Shown here in pieces: positions 11,462-24,273 of a stretch of 64,000 nt of DNA. Both the position numbers and the translations under genes were made by a program. The notes beneath the pieces are model-generated. The model searched no databases. It was not told the DNA's origin and worked only from the letters and a program-made list of their open reading frames with translations. The stretch's first letter is position 1; every line of letters begins with the position of its first letter. Source of the stretch: Ailanthus altissimus (lineage: Eukaryota; Streptophyta; Magnoliopsida; Sapindales; Simaroubaceae); NCBI GenBank assembly GCA_946807835.1, contig OX327697.1, forward strand, positions 6,277,001-6,341,000, written 5' to 3'.

Positions 11462-13946
11462 TGTTGGGTGTTTATCATAGAGTGTGTGATTATACGAGTG
11501 TGTGCGTAATTTCAAAAAATTACTATATGCGAAGCGGAAGCATGTTACAAAATACACCCATTTTAACAAATTCAACATATATCACATATATGCATAAGTA
11601 TAACAATTATACAATTATGAACATGATGAACAACATATATCACATATATGAACAAGTATAACAATTATACAAATATAAACATGTTGAACAATATTGTATT
11701 ATAACACATAATGTAAAATACTCACCTAATAAAGGTAGCTTTACAAAATCTTCAAGTTCTTCAATAATCCATGTGAAGAGCTCACCTTGAAGTATATGTT
11801 GAACAATTCTAGTCCATAACTTTTGGTGGGATTAAGGAGCTAGAATGGTAGCTTAGTGTTTAAAATTTTCAGCACTTGTATTCAAACTCTTTTGAATACA
11901 ATTTTTGTTTCTTAAATGGAGATAGTAAATATTTTCTATACAACTCTTGTATAAATTAAAAAATCTTTAACATACAACTCTTGTATATTAATCTTAGAAA
12001 CAATTTCTACATGATAATTATTTTGAACAACTCTTTGTAAAATAATTATCTTTTTCTCCATTTACATATCATTCATTTTGGCCATCCATTAAAGAAGGAG
12101 ATGAAGAGAAGTTTGTTTATTTTTCAACACTTGAAAGAATAAAACTCAAAGAACTCTCTCTTACCTTTCAACCTTGCCATTGCCAAATTCTTCTCCCAAA
12201 ATTGAATGAATGAATTGATTCAATTGTTTTGCCAAAATTCATTTTGTTTATTCAACATTTTGATTAAACAAAATAAACAAAATGAAGTGCTCCACCAATT
12301 TTATTGTTGGTCTCCCATTTAGAATTAATTAAACCAAGCACTAGAATAATGGCCACCAAAATTAATCTTTACCTAACAATTATAATTACTTTAATTATAA
12401 TGGGTAATTAAATGGCCAACATCTAAGCCACTCATTGTATTAAAATACAATGCCATGATCTATATATATTATAATATTATCTAATAATATAATAATAATA
12501 TATGATTTAATTATTCAAAACAATTTTGAATAATTACTTTTTACCTTACTAATTTTTACTACCATGGTTAAATGGTAAAAAGGTAAAATCAAATCATGGA
12601 ACAAATTTTGTCATTTGTCAATATTCTATTAATTAACAACCCTTGTTAATTAATTAAGTGATGTACTTAACAATTAAGTCTTGACAAATGTACAATCCGA
12701 GGGATCCCTAAACAATCGTTCTCTTTTGCTGAAATTTATTGGATCGAACTATTCAATCCAATCCGCTACCCCAGTGCACAACGAGTATACTTCATATTGT
12801 GAGACTCTCTAGGTCCACACCTAATTTGTCATATAGAGCTCCTCCATACGTCCGTGAACAATGTCCCACACACACGTTACGGATATTACAAATTAGCATG
12901 TTAGACCATACAAGTTGAGGTTATAACATATTCGTATAATCCTTCCACCATTTATATCCTTGAAGAGCAGAGATATAGATCATCACCGTCAAATCTCTAT
13001 TTGCTCAACCACGAACTTATCTCCAGATTTATATTTCATAAAATAATATCCACAAACACTTTTGTGATATTGTTTATTCCTCCGGAATATCTTTTCCGAG
13101 GTTTATGCTTGCGGCCACAAGACTTTCTAAAATACAATCTCAGAGCATTAGGATATACAACCCACTCATATGAGCTGATGGATCCCATATCTACGCACAC
13201 CGAACTCCATGAGCATCGGACCATACCCAGCGACACCCAGCGGTCAGACCATGAAAGGTTTCTGACATGTGTGAAACCAAAGCATGGTGGATCACTCACA
13301 AGCCCACCGTGGCGCTCAGGTCAAAGGACCACAAATACTACTCAACTCGGAAGACCTTCCATTGACGGCTTTATGAGATGTCTATTGGATGTCTTCGTGA
13401 GTCTGTTCAATATCCAATCCTTACTGAATACCTGCATCTCTATACGAGCTTCCTACTAAGCTCATGGTTTGCTAAGACTAACCATCTGGACCATCCAGAT
13501 ATAGACATACACTAATCTATAATAATGGGTTTCACCGATAGACCCGCATCGATGAAATTAGATCAGGAACATTATGTTTGAGAACATACTTGCATAATGA
13601 CATTTCTTAGCACCATCTGCAACTCATTGCAGCTATATCATTACTAATATATTCTCAGGTCATTGTCCTATTTCAGACAAGGCTCTAACTCATTAGATTT
13701 TGCTAACTCTTAGTACCACTAACTCTTAGTGTTTATAACTATTAGCGTTGCTAACTCTTAGCCCTGGTCTAAATTCTTTTAGACTAAATCTGAACTCCTT
13801 CAGATCATACAATGTCTAAAACGTTACAAACATCTTACCATTTAATAAAAATTATATTAACGATTTTATTAGAAATAATAATTGTATAAATACAATCACT
13901 ATGTATTTATACATTATAGGATGGCACGTAAGCACAAATCCCAACA
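11462..13946 (-). mobile_element. Solo LTR C of the long-LTR copia family, inserted in the hAT-like element
   Basis: Plus-strand ends are TGTTGGGTGTTT and AAATCCCAACA, so the family orientation (TGTTGGGATTTGTGCTTACG) is on the minus strand. A perfect 5 bp target duplication GTTAT flanks it (11457-11461, 13947-13951). At 2485 bp it is the longest copy. The 152-codon frame at 13001-13459 and its antisense partner are shadows in the conserved LTR core and have relatives in the other LTR copies. Confidence 0.9.
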
Positions 13947-13951
13947 GTTAT

Positions 13952-14690
13952 AATATGATTAAATTTGAAATTGATTCATTCCAAGTCAAATTACGCTAAA
14001 AATAATAATTTCAAATTTTATTTCGATTTCAATTATGTTAAATGTTATAATTTGATTAATTTTAAATCCAATTCCAAATTCAATTACGCTAAATTTTATA
14101 ATTTTAAATCTAATTTTGAGTTCAATTATGTTAAATATTATAATTTCAAATGTAATTTATAGTTCAAATTATGTTAAATATTATAATTCTAAATCCTAGT
14201 TTAATTTCAATTACGTTAAATGTTATTATTTTAAATATAATTTTTTATTTTTAATTATATTAAATATTATAATTTCAAATCTAATTTGGAATTCAATTAC
14301 GTTAAATATTATAATTTCAAATCATATTTCGAGTTCAATTACGTTAAATATTATAATTTCAAATTCTATTTCAATTTCATGTTAAATGTTATTATTTCAA
14401 ATCTAATTTGAATTTTAATTACGTTAAATATTACAATTCTAAATCCAATTTTTAGTTTAATTACGTTAAATATTATAATTCTAAATCCAATTTCGATTTT
14501 ATGTTAAATGTTATTATTCTAAATCTAATTTTGATTTTAATTATGTTAAATATTATAATTACAAATCTTATTTCGATATTAAATACGTTAAATATTATTA
14601 TTCTAAATTCATAATTAAATTCAGTTATGTTTAATATTATCATTCTAAATTCAGCTTTGAATTTAATTAAAATTTTTAAAAAAATTAAAT
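13952..14690. repeat. Right tandem-repeat array of the hAT-like element
   Basis: Continuation of the same repeat family beyond the inserted solo LTR: units of about 42-45 bp, 'aattacgttaaatattataatttcaaat' followed by variants of 'ctaatttcgagtt'. About 15 units can be counted. It ends in the GGTTCGGG subterminal part at about 14700. Confidence 0.8.
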
Positions 14691-14882
14691 TTAAAAAAAG
14701 GTTTCGGTCATGAAATTCCTGTTTGGGTTCGGGAATTTTTTGAACCCGACCTGACCCATGCGGGACAAAACATTTTGTCCTGACCGTGTCCTAAACTCAT
14801 CCTCGTTCTTGTCCCAACCTGATATTTTGGGACAGGTCAGGGCGGGTCGGGAACATGAATAATGCCCACCCCTACTTTTACA

Positions 14883-15560
14883 TCAGCTAGACAAATCTAA
14901 ATCTTAACATATTTAAGATTTGATTTTCTCTTAGTCCATATCTTATACAGAGTAGTAGGAATGACCTTTGATAGAATTCTTTTCAACAAGTAAGCACCTG
15001 TTTCTAGAGCATAACCCCATAGATATTTTAAAAGATTGGTGAAGCTTATTGTTAATCGAATTATTTCTAATAAAGTCTGATTCCTCCTCTCCAAAATACT
15101 ATTGTGTTGAGGACTACTTAGAGGACTATATTGAACGAGAATATCATTCTCCTTCAAATAATCCATGAATTCACTACTTATGTATCATCGCTTTAATCTG
15201 ATTGAAGATATTTAATATACATTTTGATTTGTTTGTCTATATTATGTCGAAATTCTTTGACCACTTCAAAGGTTTTTGACTTGTGTCTCATCAAAAATAC
15301 ATATTCGTATCATGATAAATCATCGATACAAACAAAGAAGTATCAAGAGTCACCTATAGCACTATGATACATTAGGCCACATACATCATTATGTACTAAT
15401 TTCAATAAATTAGTGGCACGGTATCTAACACTGACAAAAGTAGATTTGGCCATCTTCCTTTGAATACAAGATTCGTGAACTAAAAAGGGTTCTATGGTAA
15501 GATCGGGTATCTTACCATACCTAACCAGAAAGGTAAGGCATCTCATGCCAATATGTTATA
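14883..15560 (-). pseudogene. Copia-3 integrase remnant
   Basis: Two minus-strand frames carry copia integrase: 15343-15546 has the zinc-finger end and core start (HESCIQRKMAKSTF, then LLKLVHNDVCG with the first catalytic Asp), and 14897-15166 has the second half of the core (SPLSSPQHNSILERRNQTLL, with the catalytic Glu in LERRN) followed by YLWGYALETGAYL. The bridge between them is frameshifted. The copia order on this strand is kept: integrase lies upstream of RT. Confidence 0.85.
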
Positions 15561-15990
15561 ATCTTATATGCTACAATTTTGTATTATTTAAAGTTCTTGA
15601 ACTATTACTTGTGTTCAACTATACATTCAAGACATTTTTTGTTGTATTTAAAATATAATGGTCATTCATCAATTGACACTCAGCTAGCAATACATTATCA
15701 TATAAACATTAGAAACTATTCCTAATGTATATATAATAAGCCTCTCTGTCTAACACAAAGAGTGATATGATTTGCGTGATAATGTTTAACACAAAATAGT
15801 AACTATACAACATAATGCTACTGCCAGAATAGAGAAGTAACTCAAAAGTCTCAACAACTTTAACGTTTAGAAAATCTCCATTTCCTTCGTGAAGCTATAG
15901 TTCTCATCTTCTTAGCTTTCTAGCTTTCCTCAAACTATATAACACATTATTTTTTAGTACCTACAGTTGGTATGTATTTAATATGCCTAC
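15561..15990 (-). pseudogene. Copia-3 protease C-terminal / pre-integrase remnant
   Basis: The minus strand read without regard to stops continues the polyprotein upstream of integrase: a VGNG-like segment followed by VETFELLLYSG and ISLFVLDREAYYI, as in the region between protease and the integrase zinc finger of copia elements. No catalytic protease Asp is seen. Upstream sequence passes directly into leader-like DNA, so gag and the protease N-terminus seem to be deleted from this copy. Confidence 0.55.
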
Positions 15991-18900
15991 CTACGGATTG
16001 ATTGGATTTATCTTATCTTATCTTATCTCCAGAAGAGGAGATGAGATATTTAGTGAAACATTTCAAATCATTAAATTAAAACTTTAGATTATGGATATAA
16101 TTAGTATATGTTTCAATTTAAAGCCTACTGCTTTACATATTTCCTTTAGTCTTTCAAATGGAATTAAAAAAGTTCAAACATTTTAAATTTTACAGTGAGA
16201 AGTAGACCCAATCAACATTCTACTCCAATCTCTAGCTTTAACAATATTGACCTTTGTAAAATCTAAAAGGTAGACAGCTTGTGTCAATTGCATCTCATTG
16301 ATCTTAAACAAACTTTATTCTCATGCTGTAACAATATTGGATAAGTGTGTTCCAGATTTACTTGTCAATAAAAAAAAAAGTTACTAATACTTCTCTCACA
16401 TTTTAGTAATATTGGAAAATAAATTCGCTTAATTTGTTAGGGTTATGCCTACGTGCCATCCCATTTTGGTGTAAATATTTGATATTTATACAGCGTATAT
16501 TTTGTTATATCGCTAATTATTTCTTAATAATATGATTCAATGCTTGTTATGCTATAGACTCTGGATTATCTGAAGGAGTTTAGATAAGGCCTAAAGGAGT
16601 TTAGATTGGTGCTAAGAGTTAGCAAATATTCCAAGAGTTGGAACATTGTCTGTAACGGAATAAAGACCTCAGAATATGCTTATAATGACATAGTTGCAAG
16701 AGTTGCAATGGGTTGCTAGGATGTGTCATTATGCAAATATGCTCTTAAATATATTATTCCTGATCTATTTCTACTAACGCAGGCCTGTTGGTAGATCCCA
16801 TTAATTCACATAGATCAGTGTATGTCTATAGCTATAGGGTATAGATGGTCGTCCCTAGCTGACCATAATATTGGTGATTGTATAGGCATATGGGTATTCA
16901 GTTAGGACTGAGTACCGAACAGACTCATGAGGACCCCAATGGACATCCTATGTTGTTATCAATGGAAGGTCCTCTCAAGTTGAGTAGTTACGTGGTCCTC
17001 TGACTTGAGCACCACAGTGGGCTTGTGAGTGATCCATCATACTTTGGTTCCACGCATGTCAGAGACCTTTTATGGTCTGACCGCTAGGTGTCGTTGGGTA
17101 TAGTCCGATGCTCATAGAGTCCGGTGTGTGAAGATATGGGAACCATCAACTCACATAGGGAGTGATATATCTAGATGCTCCAAAATAATATCTCAAACAA
17201 GTCTTATGGCCATAAGCAGTGAACCCGGGAAATAGGTTTTCACAGGGTTAAACAATATAGCAAAGAGTTTACTTATATTATTTAGTGAGATACCATTATG
17301 GAGATAGGTTTATGGATGAGAACATGAGGATTTGACGACATTGATCTATGTCATCGGACATCCAAGATATATATAATGGAAGGATTATACGTATGTGTTG
17401 TAACTTCACCTTGTATGGTTCAACGTGCTGATTTATAATATCCATGGCGTGTGTGTGGGGCATTGCTCACGGACTTATGAAATAGTTCTATTTTACGAAT
17501 TGGACGTGGACCTAGGGAGTCCCGGGATATAGAGTGTACTCGTTGTGCACTTGGGCAGAGTACTGGATTAAATTATTTAATCTAGTAATATCCACCACTA
17601 CTACGGAAATGTGTGCGTGTCTGTGTTTAAGCATTAAATATAACAATTAGTCAATAATTATTATTCACTAATTGTATAATGATGAGTGATTCATTGTGGA
17701 CCATCGGTTGAGTTTACCTAAATGTAGGATTTGGTGAGATTCATTAAGGGGTAAACTTGATAACTATTTATGATGGGTAAAATGATGATTTCACATAATG
17801 ATTATTTAATTATTGAATAATCATAATATCTCATTTAAATATATTATTATATAATACTATATTATTTAATAATATTATATATATATTCATGCATGATAGT
17901 TGTCATGCATATATATATAATATTAATTTTATTATTGTTAATTGTCCTTAGTGGCTAAATATTATTTTTTTAATATATAATATTATTATTTTATTATAAT
18001 GAGATATATATGTGTGTGTAAGCAACGGGAAAGAGTAGAAAAGAATTGCAATTGTTGCTTCTTTTCTTTTTTCTTTTTTTCCTATTTTGCTATTTAAGAG
18101 AAGAGGCAATTTGTTGCTTTATTTTCCATTTTGTTTCCTTTGAAAGAACAGGAAAGAAAATAGTCGACCATTTTAGGGGTTAATGGTTAATCCCGTGTTT
18201 GATTAAGGAGCTGCTATACTAGCTCGTTAAACCCACCAAGTTGGTGATTAGAGCTGTCTATGAGTAGGACTTTGGGCGGAATCCCAATAGACACGTGTAA
18301 AACGTTACATGTTCTAGTATTTTCTTAACTTTACTTTTGATTTATTAATTTGATTAATATATGTTTCATGTGTTGATTGTATGATTTAAATATTCCCATG
18401 CAACCAATATGTATGAGATACATATTTTATACAATGAACACTATTGCACATGCATATACCCATGTATATTTGATCCCTAACAACAATATTTGCCTCATCT
18501 CATATTTAGCTAGTATAGTCTAAATCATATTGACGAAGCTTTAGCCATATTAGGAAGGACCAATATGCCCCGTTTAACATCGTATTGACAGGACGGATCA
18601 TGCATAACACTTTCTTAAAATGAAATGCATTTTCAATCTAATTAAGAGATATTTTAAAAATATATCCGTATCTCATGAGGATATGATTCATAATCAAACA
18701 TTTGTTTCAAGCAAGTACAACTAGCCTTACCAATAGGGCTCCCATTATGGTTAACAATGCAAACAAATGACCATAATTTATATTGTAATGTTATAACAAT
18801 TATAATTTGCATAAAATAAATATCAAATGCAATTAAATTCAAAAATAGAGTGAATGGGCTGAGCGCCATGGCTTTAGACATCTAGCATCATGGCACTAAA

Positions 18901-19235
18901 GTCAGTAACTTCACCACTGCGGCTTTCTCTTTAAATGCCCCAATATGACATATTTCACCACTGTAGTGTTATCTCATACCACCTTAGTGTGAAAAAGCCA
19001 TCACCCAAGCATTCAAGACCAAGGACATGAATGCCCTAACATCATACATGCAATGCCTCAGCATCTTCATAAATTTTCATGAATGCCCTTGTGTTCCACA
19101 TACAACACCCCAGCTTTCACTTGGACACTGACTTGATTCTACACTTTTCAACACTTGAAAATGCAGTACCCATTGTTTCTGAGCATCTCATATAACATAG
19201 AACACTCTATTATACCTGAAAAAGCACACAAACAT
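15991..19235 (-). other. Copia-3 5' leader, split by solo LTR D
   Basis: Pieces 15991-16434 and 18486-19235, read on the minus strand, align by eye with the plus-strand leader of copia-1 (27609-28255 and 30240-30930). Shared words include the segment around 'cataatgggagcc', 'cctcatgagat', the segment around 'gatccgtc-tgtcaata', 'gagatgcaattga' and 'ttacaaaggtc'. A short TTATC microsatellite is at about 16011-16025. At 18850-19190 there are degenerate 'tgcc-cagc' words like those in copia-1's GC-rich leader block. No coding capacity. Confidence 0.65.
16435..18485 (+). mobile_element. Solo LTR D of the long-LTR copia family
   Basis: Starts TGTTAGGGTTATGCCTACG and ends GATCCCTAACAACA, matching ends of copies A and F. 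It interrupts the leader of copia-3, which continues on both sides. Target bases (TAATT left, ATATT right) match only partly, so the duplication has decayed or the ends are off by a base or two. Length 2051 bp. No interior or primer site follows. Confidence 0.75.
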
Positions 19236-19247
19236 GCTCTGATACCA
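19236..19247 (-). promoter_or_regulatory. Copia-3 primer binding site (tRNA-iMet)
   Basis: The minus strand reads TGGTATCAGAGC, the standard primer site of plant Ty1/copia elements, complementary to the 3' end of initiator tRNA-Met. It lies two bases inside LTR E, which fixes E as the 5' LTR and shows that the long LTR family belongs to a copia element. Confidence 0.92.
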
Positions 19248-19963
19248 TTTGTTAAGTGCTTGCATGTGAATGATGTTCATTGAATAATCAATGCATGTGA
19301 AACATATATATATGTAGCTGAATGAAAATATAATTTCCTATTCAACAAACATATATTAAATGTAAGTCTATCATATTAACAGAATTAGAAAAACTTACCC
19401 TTAGAGACTTTCGGTGAAGAATCGAATCCGGAGTCTCATACCAAAATGGATTCGTAAGCAATTCTAGACTTTGACGTCAGTGGGATTGAAGTGCTAGAAT
19501 TATAGCCTTCAAATCTTAGCAATTAGACTTATTAATCTCTCTAAAAAAGGCTAAATGTGTTTTGAGCGAAGAATAAAACAACTTTTGCTTTCTTTCTTTT
19601 TAATGGCTGAATGCACAAAACATACACACTCACTCTACAAATCAAATTTGCATTTTGCTTATATTGTTGACTCATTACTAGTGACATGTGTCCTAAAACC
19701 CAATGTAACCTTGCTGTGTGGCCACTAAGGGCCAATTATATTAAGCCATGTGGCCACTTAAGGCCAATAAAGCCAAGCCACTTGTCACACACTTTATTTA
19801 ATTAACAACAATTATTAATTAAATAACCATAACTTTAACACTTAAGCTTATGTGCTTCCCGAGAGATCCTGAAATAAATTTTACTTTTCAAAATTTTCTT
19901 TGATTAAATCATTCGATCTAATCCACTACCCCAGTATTTAACGAGTATACTTCATATTGTAAG

Positions 19964-20989
19964 TGATGAGCGTATTTTATATCTATAGTTTTAATCTTCT
20001 AAATTTGATGATTGGTCAAATTAAGTAAGAATATATATTTTTAATGGTATTTTGTAGGCTTCAAGTCGACAGAGCTATTTAGGGTGAAAAGCCGAGGAGA
20101 ACATGCAAAAATATTTGAAATGCTATAGTAACTATTATAGTAGACATGAACAGTATATGCTATAGTGGACACGAATAGTTATGCTACAGTGCCAAGCCAT
20201 GGTGCCGCAAAAACCTAGGTCGTGGCCTTGCGGCGCCAAAAAATTAAGGTCACGACAGAGAACAGTAAAAGTGAACAGTATTTATTATTTACGAGGGTAC
20301 TGTTTATGTGAATAGTCCCCCATGCAGTGCCAAAATCTGGCACCGCGGCGATAATTCGGATAGAATCTCTGTACCACAGTGTCAAAAATCGGCGTTGTAA
20401 TGCCAATCGATGTAGAAAATCCTAATTTCCCCCACTTTTGCCGTAATTTTGAAACCTTTAAAAAAAAAGCTAAAGGTTTCATTTAAAAAGGGGAAATGAG
20501 GGAGCACGAAATAGAGAGATAAATTAGGGTTTTTAGTGAGAGAAATACATTTGAGTGTTGGGTTATGAACTTGGAAGAGTGTAATCCATATATTGGTTGT
20601 GAAATGCATAGCTTTGAGTTTGTTGAGTTAGAAGACTAATAAACTTAGGGTAGTCATATAAGGGTAGCTTAATGCATGTATGTATGGCGCGTTAGATAGG
20701 GATATCAACCTAGTTGTATATGCATAGGGTCTCATTCGACACTCGGGAGAGGTAATGAAATTAATCATACACCATTGACTAATGAATGCATAAAATTGCC
20801 TTTTAATTAGCCTATAATTCAACTTAACCTTTTAATTAGCCTAGATAACATTAAGTTTCCAACACTGTAGTACTTAGCATTAATTGAGAATACCAATCCT
20901 CGTGGGATGATACTCACTCATCATTGTATTACTTGATCATGACCCATGCACTTGCGGTTTCAATTCGCGTGTGCATAATTTTGTGAACA
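19964..20989 (+). mobile_element. Gypsy-type solo LTR I
   Basis: Starts TGATGAGCGTATTTTAT and ends ATTTTGTGAACA, with a perfect 5 bp duplication GTAAG (19959-19963, 20990-20994). The end region 'cctcgtgggatgatactcactcatc' followed by 'cacttgcggtttc' is typical of Athila/Tat-type gypsy LTRs. The first half holds repeated 'gctatagt', 'gaacagt' and GC-rich 'gccgc'/'gcggcgcc' words (about 20120-20400). Several minus-strand frames at 20215-20822 are shadows. Length 1026 bp. Confidence 0.88.
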
Positions 20990-21791
20990 GTAAGACCCCC
21001 TTAAGTTCACATATGTTTTTCTTATGAAACTCTTCTGAAAGTTCGTGAACAATATCTCACACACACATTACAGATATTAAAGATTGGTGCCTTAAAATAT
21101 ACAAGTTAAGATCAACCATATACGTATAATCCCTCACCTATATCTTAGAAGAGCAGAGATATAGATCATCACCATCAAATCTCTATATGCTCGATCATAA
21201 ACTTATCTCTAAATTTGTATTTTTGTAAATAATATCCGTAAACGCCTCTATAATATTGTTTAACCTTATAAAAACTCTTTTTTGGGGTTTCTGTTTATAG
21301 CCAAATGACTTCCTAAAATACAATCTCAGAGCATCAAGATATACAACTTACCTATATGAGCTGACAGATCTCATATCTAAGCACACTGGACTCTATAAGC
21401 ATCGGACTATACCTAACGACACCCAGAGGTCAGACCTTGAAAAGTCTCTATATGCTTGGAATAAAAGTATGGTGGACTACTTATAAGCCCACTGTGGCAT
21501 TCAAGTCAAAGGACTACGAATATTACTCAACTCGAGAAGACCATTCATTGGCAGCTCTATGAGATATCTATTGGAGGTCTTTATTAGTCTATTCAATACA
21601 AAGTCCTCACTAAATACCTGCATGCCTATACAAGTTTTTGCTAAGCCTATGGTCTGTTAAGACTAATCGTCTGAATAATCTAAATATAGACATACACTGA
21701 TCCAGAAGGTGTATCGATTGACCTGTGTTGGTAACTATGAATCATTACTAATAAGATGTTTTTCGAGAAATGATATTTTTTGAGAACATAC

Positions 21792-23983
21792 TATTAGGGT
21801 TGGTGCTTACGTGCCATCTCTAAATCTACATATATTTGTATATTTATACAAGTGTACATTTATATTAAATCTCTAATACCCATTAATATGGTACCATGTA
21901 ATGTAATGTTACAGATATTGTATGATTTGAAGGTGTTCAGATCAGATCTAAAAGAGTTTAGATAAGGGCCTACAGTTAGCCATGCTGAGAGATATAAATG
22001 CTAAATGTTAGCACAACTAAGTGTTAGCTAGTTATAATACTCAGCAGATCCAAGAGTTGGAGCTTTGTCTGTAATAAGAGATAGACCTTGAAATATACCA
22101 GTAGCTGCATAGTTGCAAGAGTTGCAATCGGGTGCCAGGAAATGCTAGTTACGCAAGTATGTTCTCGAATAATTATCCCTGATCTATTTCTACCAATGCG
22201 GGTCTGTCGGTGGATACCTTTAATATATAAATCATCATATGTCATACCTATAGGGTATAGATGGTCGTTCCTAGCCGACTGTGAGCTTGGAGCTCGTATT
22301 AACATATGGGTATCCAGTTAGGACTGGATATAGGACAGACTTACGAGGGCCTCCGATAGACACCCTATATAAGCCGTCAATGGAGTGTCTTATCGAGTTG
22401 AGTAGTATACGTGGTCCTTTGACCTGAGTGCCACGGTGGGCTTGTAAGTAATCTATCATACTTAGGTTCCATGCTAGTCACAGACCTTTCATAGTGTAAC
22501 CGCTAGGTGTTCCTGGGTATGGTCCGATGCTTATAGAGTTTAGTGTGTACAGATATGGGATCCGTCAGCTCGCATAAGGAGTTGATATCCAGATGCTTTG
22601 AGATTGTATCTCGAAAAGTCTTGTGGCCATAAGCATAAATCCTTGGAAAGAGTTCCGTCAGGGTAGAACAATATGGCAAAAAAGTTTGCACATATTGTTC
22701 AGTGAGATACAATTCTAGAGATAAGACATGGATGAGCACAATGGAATTTGATGATGATAATCTATATCCCTACAAATCTAGGATATCATGACGGAAGGAC
22801 TATATGTATGCGTTGTAACCTCAGCTTGCATGGTTCAACGAGTTGATTTATATATCCGTGACGTGTGCGTGGAGCATTGCTCACGGACTCATAGAATAGT
22901 TCCATTTGACAAATCGGGCATAGACCTAGAGAGTCCTGCAATATGGACTGTACTCTTTGTGCATTGGGCAGCGTGCCGAATTAAAATGTTTAATCTAACA
23001 ATATTCAGCAATACCACAGGAATGTGTGCGTATTTGTATTTAAGTGTTAAATACAATAATTATTCAATAATTGTATAATGACGTGTGATGAATTGTTGAC
23101 CTTCAATTGAGTTTATTCAAGTGTGGGATTTAGTGGGACCACTAGGGGTAGACTTGGTAACTATTCATGAAGGACAAAATGGTCATTTCACACTATAATT
23201 ATTTAATTATTAAATAATCATAAATATCTCTTTATGATATATTATTATATTATATTATATATTAATATTGTATTTAATGGTGCCATATAGTTGGCATCCA
23301 TTAATATAATATAATATAATATTATTTATTTTATATTATTATTTAATCTTATATAATATATTAAATTATTATTTTATTATATATATATATAGAGAGAAAA
23401 AAAATGTAGTGTGTTGGTGTCGGCAAAGGAAAAAGGAAATTGAAATTGTTTCAATTTCCTTGATTTGGTCGAGAGAAACATAAAGGAAATGGAGAAGAGA
23501 AAAAGAAGAGGAACCAAAAAAGAAGAAGAAAAAGAAAGAAAACAAAAAAGGGAAAAAATGAAATTGTTTTATTTTTTTTCTATAGTTTCAATTGAAGTAA
23601 TAGTGGATTGCTTCAAATCTCAATTTCCTTGTCCTTTTAAAGAAAATGATAAAAATACACACCCGGCCATTTTGGAGTTTAAGAGTTAAACCCAATGCTG
23701 GATATAGGGCTACTATTCTAGCTCACTAACCCCACTGTGTTGGTGACTAGAATTGTCCACGAGTTGGTCTCTATGCGAACTCCGAGAAAATACGTGTATA
23801 ACGTTATACTTTGAGGTGAGTTCTCTACCCTACTAATATATTAATGTGATTAATATATTTTATTTATTGTGTTTATTATGTAATTTACGCTTTCGCCACG
23901 TTAAATATGTATATGATACGTATTTTAGGTAATAGATACAATTACACATGCATATACCTACATATATTAGATCCCCGTCAACA
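21792..23983 (+). mobile_element. Solo LTR F of the long-LTR copia family
   Basis: Starts TATTAGGGTTGGTGCTTACG (a mutated TGTTAGGG) and ends GATCCCCGTCAACA. A perfect duplication CATAC flanks it (21787-21791, 23984-23988). It lies in opposite orientation inside LTR E of the same family. Length 2192 bp. Purine-rich sequence at about 23465-23560 (gag/aag repeats) is part of the LTR, not a gene, although it opens a 74-codon frame. Confidence 0.9.
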
Positions 23984-24273
23984 CATACTGTATAATGATA
24001 TTTTTTAGCACAATTTGAAATTTTTTACAAATATGTCAATACTAATATATTCCTAGGTCTTTATCCCATTTTAGACAAGGTTCTTACTCTTTAGAAGGCT
24101 AACTTTTAGCACTGACATAAACTCTTTTAGATCAGATCTAAACCCCTTTAGATATACAATGTCTGAAAAGTAACAAGCTTAGTACCATGTAATTAATAAT
24201 TAAGGATTTATTAAAATGTTCATTGTATAAATATTAAAAAAATTAGAATGACACATATGCACTATCTCTAATA

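Larger units (their letters stand above)
10553..14874. mobile_element. Non-autonomous hAT-like element filled with AT-rich tandem repeats
   Basis: Ends are inverted repeats: TAGGAGTGGGTAATTTTG on the left and the complement of the right end, TAGGGGTGGGCATTATTC, each followed by GGTCGGG/CCCGACC-rich subterminal sequence. An 8 bp flank CTTTTATA (10545-10552) against CTTTTACA (14875-14882) fits a hAT target duplication with one mutation. TAGGGGTGGGCA-type ends are typical of plant hAT elements. There is no transposase. The interior is tandem repeats plus an inserted solo LTR (11462-13946); without it the element is about 1.83 kb. It sits between the RT and integrase remnants of copia-3, so it came later. 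Confidence 0.82.
19250..24273 (-). mobile_element. Copia-3 5' LTR (LTR E), interrupted by two solo LTRs
   Basis: On the plus strand it begins TGTTAAGTGCTTGCATG next to the primer site and ends at about 24273 in 'gcactatctctaata', a decayed form of the family end. Its three pieces (19250-19963, 20990-21791, 23984-24273) are collinear with the reverse complement of the intact copies, for example 'cccagtatttaacgagtatac' and 'gatatagatcatcacc'. Solo LTR I (19964-20989) and solo LTR F (21792-23983) are inserted in it. Confidence 0.8.

Noticed and set aside
13001..13459. 152-codon ORF
   Set aside because: Lies in the conserved core of solo LTR C; the same stretch is broken in other copies of the LTR.
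10740..14690. CRISPR-like or centromeric array
   Set aside because: Direct AT-rich repeats without unique spacers, enclosed by hAT-type ends in a plant genome; satellite inside a transposon fits better.
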